Source: JAJDOJ01 sp034722015
GTDB taxonomy: Bacteria > Pseudomonadota > Gammaproteobacteria > JAJDOJ01
DNA: 13,775 nucleotides
NCBI GenBank assembly: GCA_034722015.1
Contig: JAYENI010000073.1
Location: 1-13,775 of the forward strand
Direction: 5' to 3'
The position numbers and the translations under genes are program-made. How positions within the stretch are numbered: the first letter of the stretch is position 1; each line of letters opens with the position of its first letter. Below, piece by piece: positions 13,757-13,775 of the stretch. The notes under the pieces were generated by a model, which was not told where the DNA came from, searched no databases, and saw only the letters and a program-made list of their open reading frames with translations.

Positions 13757-13775
13757 ATGGCTATACGCAAACTGC
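13757..13775 (+). CDS. Possible start of a further gene, cut by the right edge
   Basis: ATG GCT ATA CGC AAA CTG begins an open frame (MAIRKL) 54 bp after the hydrolase stop. No clear Shine-Dalgarno is visible and only six codons are in view, so this is weak. TATAGACT lies just upstream at 13742 and could be a -10 box instead. Confidence 0.2.

Overview
The window is GC-rich with strong GC3 bias. The gene content (alkylsulfatase of the SdsA1/YjcS type, tandem universal stress protein, DUF389, DUF2252, YafY-type WYL regulator) suggests a proteobacterium, most likely a gammaproteobacterium. That placement is inferred from gene families, not from any marker gene.

Left third (1-2716), a gene graveyard. 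A DUF389 membrane protein runs off the left edge and carries an apparent one-base frameshift. Next is the C-terminal half of a DUF2252 protein. A 121-bp inverted-repeat element (REPIN/MITE-like) follows, then the last ~65 codons of a SAM-dependent methyltransferase. DUF2252 and the methyltransferase both lost their 5' halves exactly at the element. A YafY-type HTH-WYL regulator comes next. It is split by a clean 297-bp MITE-like insertion with terminal inverted repeats and a 5-bp target duplication; removing the insertion restores an exact 225-codon frame.

Centre-left (2717-3310), a regulator-target pair. The broken regulator faces a small VOC-fold (glyoxalase-like) gene. Two CTGACA...TGTCAG operators lie between them, each centred about 20 bp upstream of a candidate -10 box, one per direction. 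A strong terminator closes the VOC gene.

Centre (3311-8283). One very large gene encodes a 1546-residue protein that I cannot assign to a family. It has an SRRTFLK twin-arginine signal after a 39-residue extension, then about 950 residues of mainly beta-rich non-membrane sequence. These are followed by a hydrophobic hairpin, an amphipathic helical stretch and about seven C-terminal membrane segments. A diverged copy of the REP-like motif lies upstream of it and an exact copy supplies its last codons and stop. This is the least explained object in the window.

Right part (8410-13775), intact genes. A tandem universal stress protein (minus strand) is divergent from a six-segment potassium-channel-like protein with a GFGD filter. 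The channel gene is followed closely by a periplasmic SdsA1-type alkylsulfatase with every metal ligand conserved, and then by an exported DUF900-type alpha/beta hydrolase. A new reading frame may begin at the extreme right edge. The last three genes share a strand with gaps of 34 and 59 bp and may be co-transcribed. No tRNA, rRNA, CRISPR array or transposase gene was seen.
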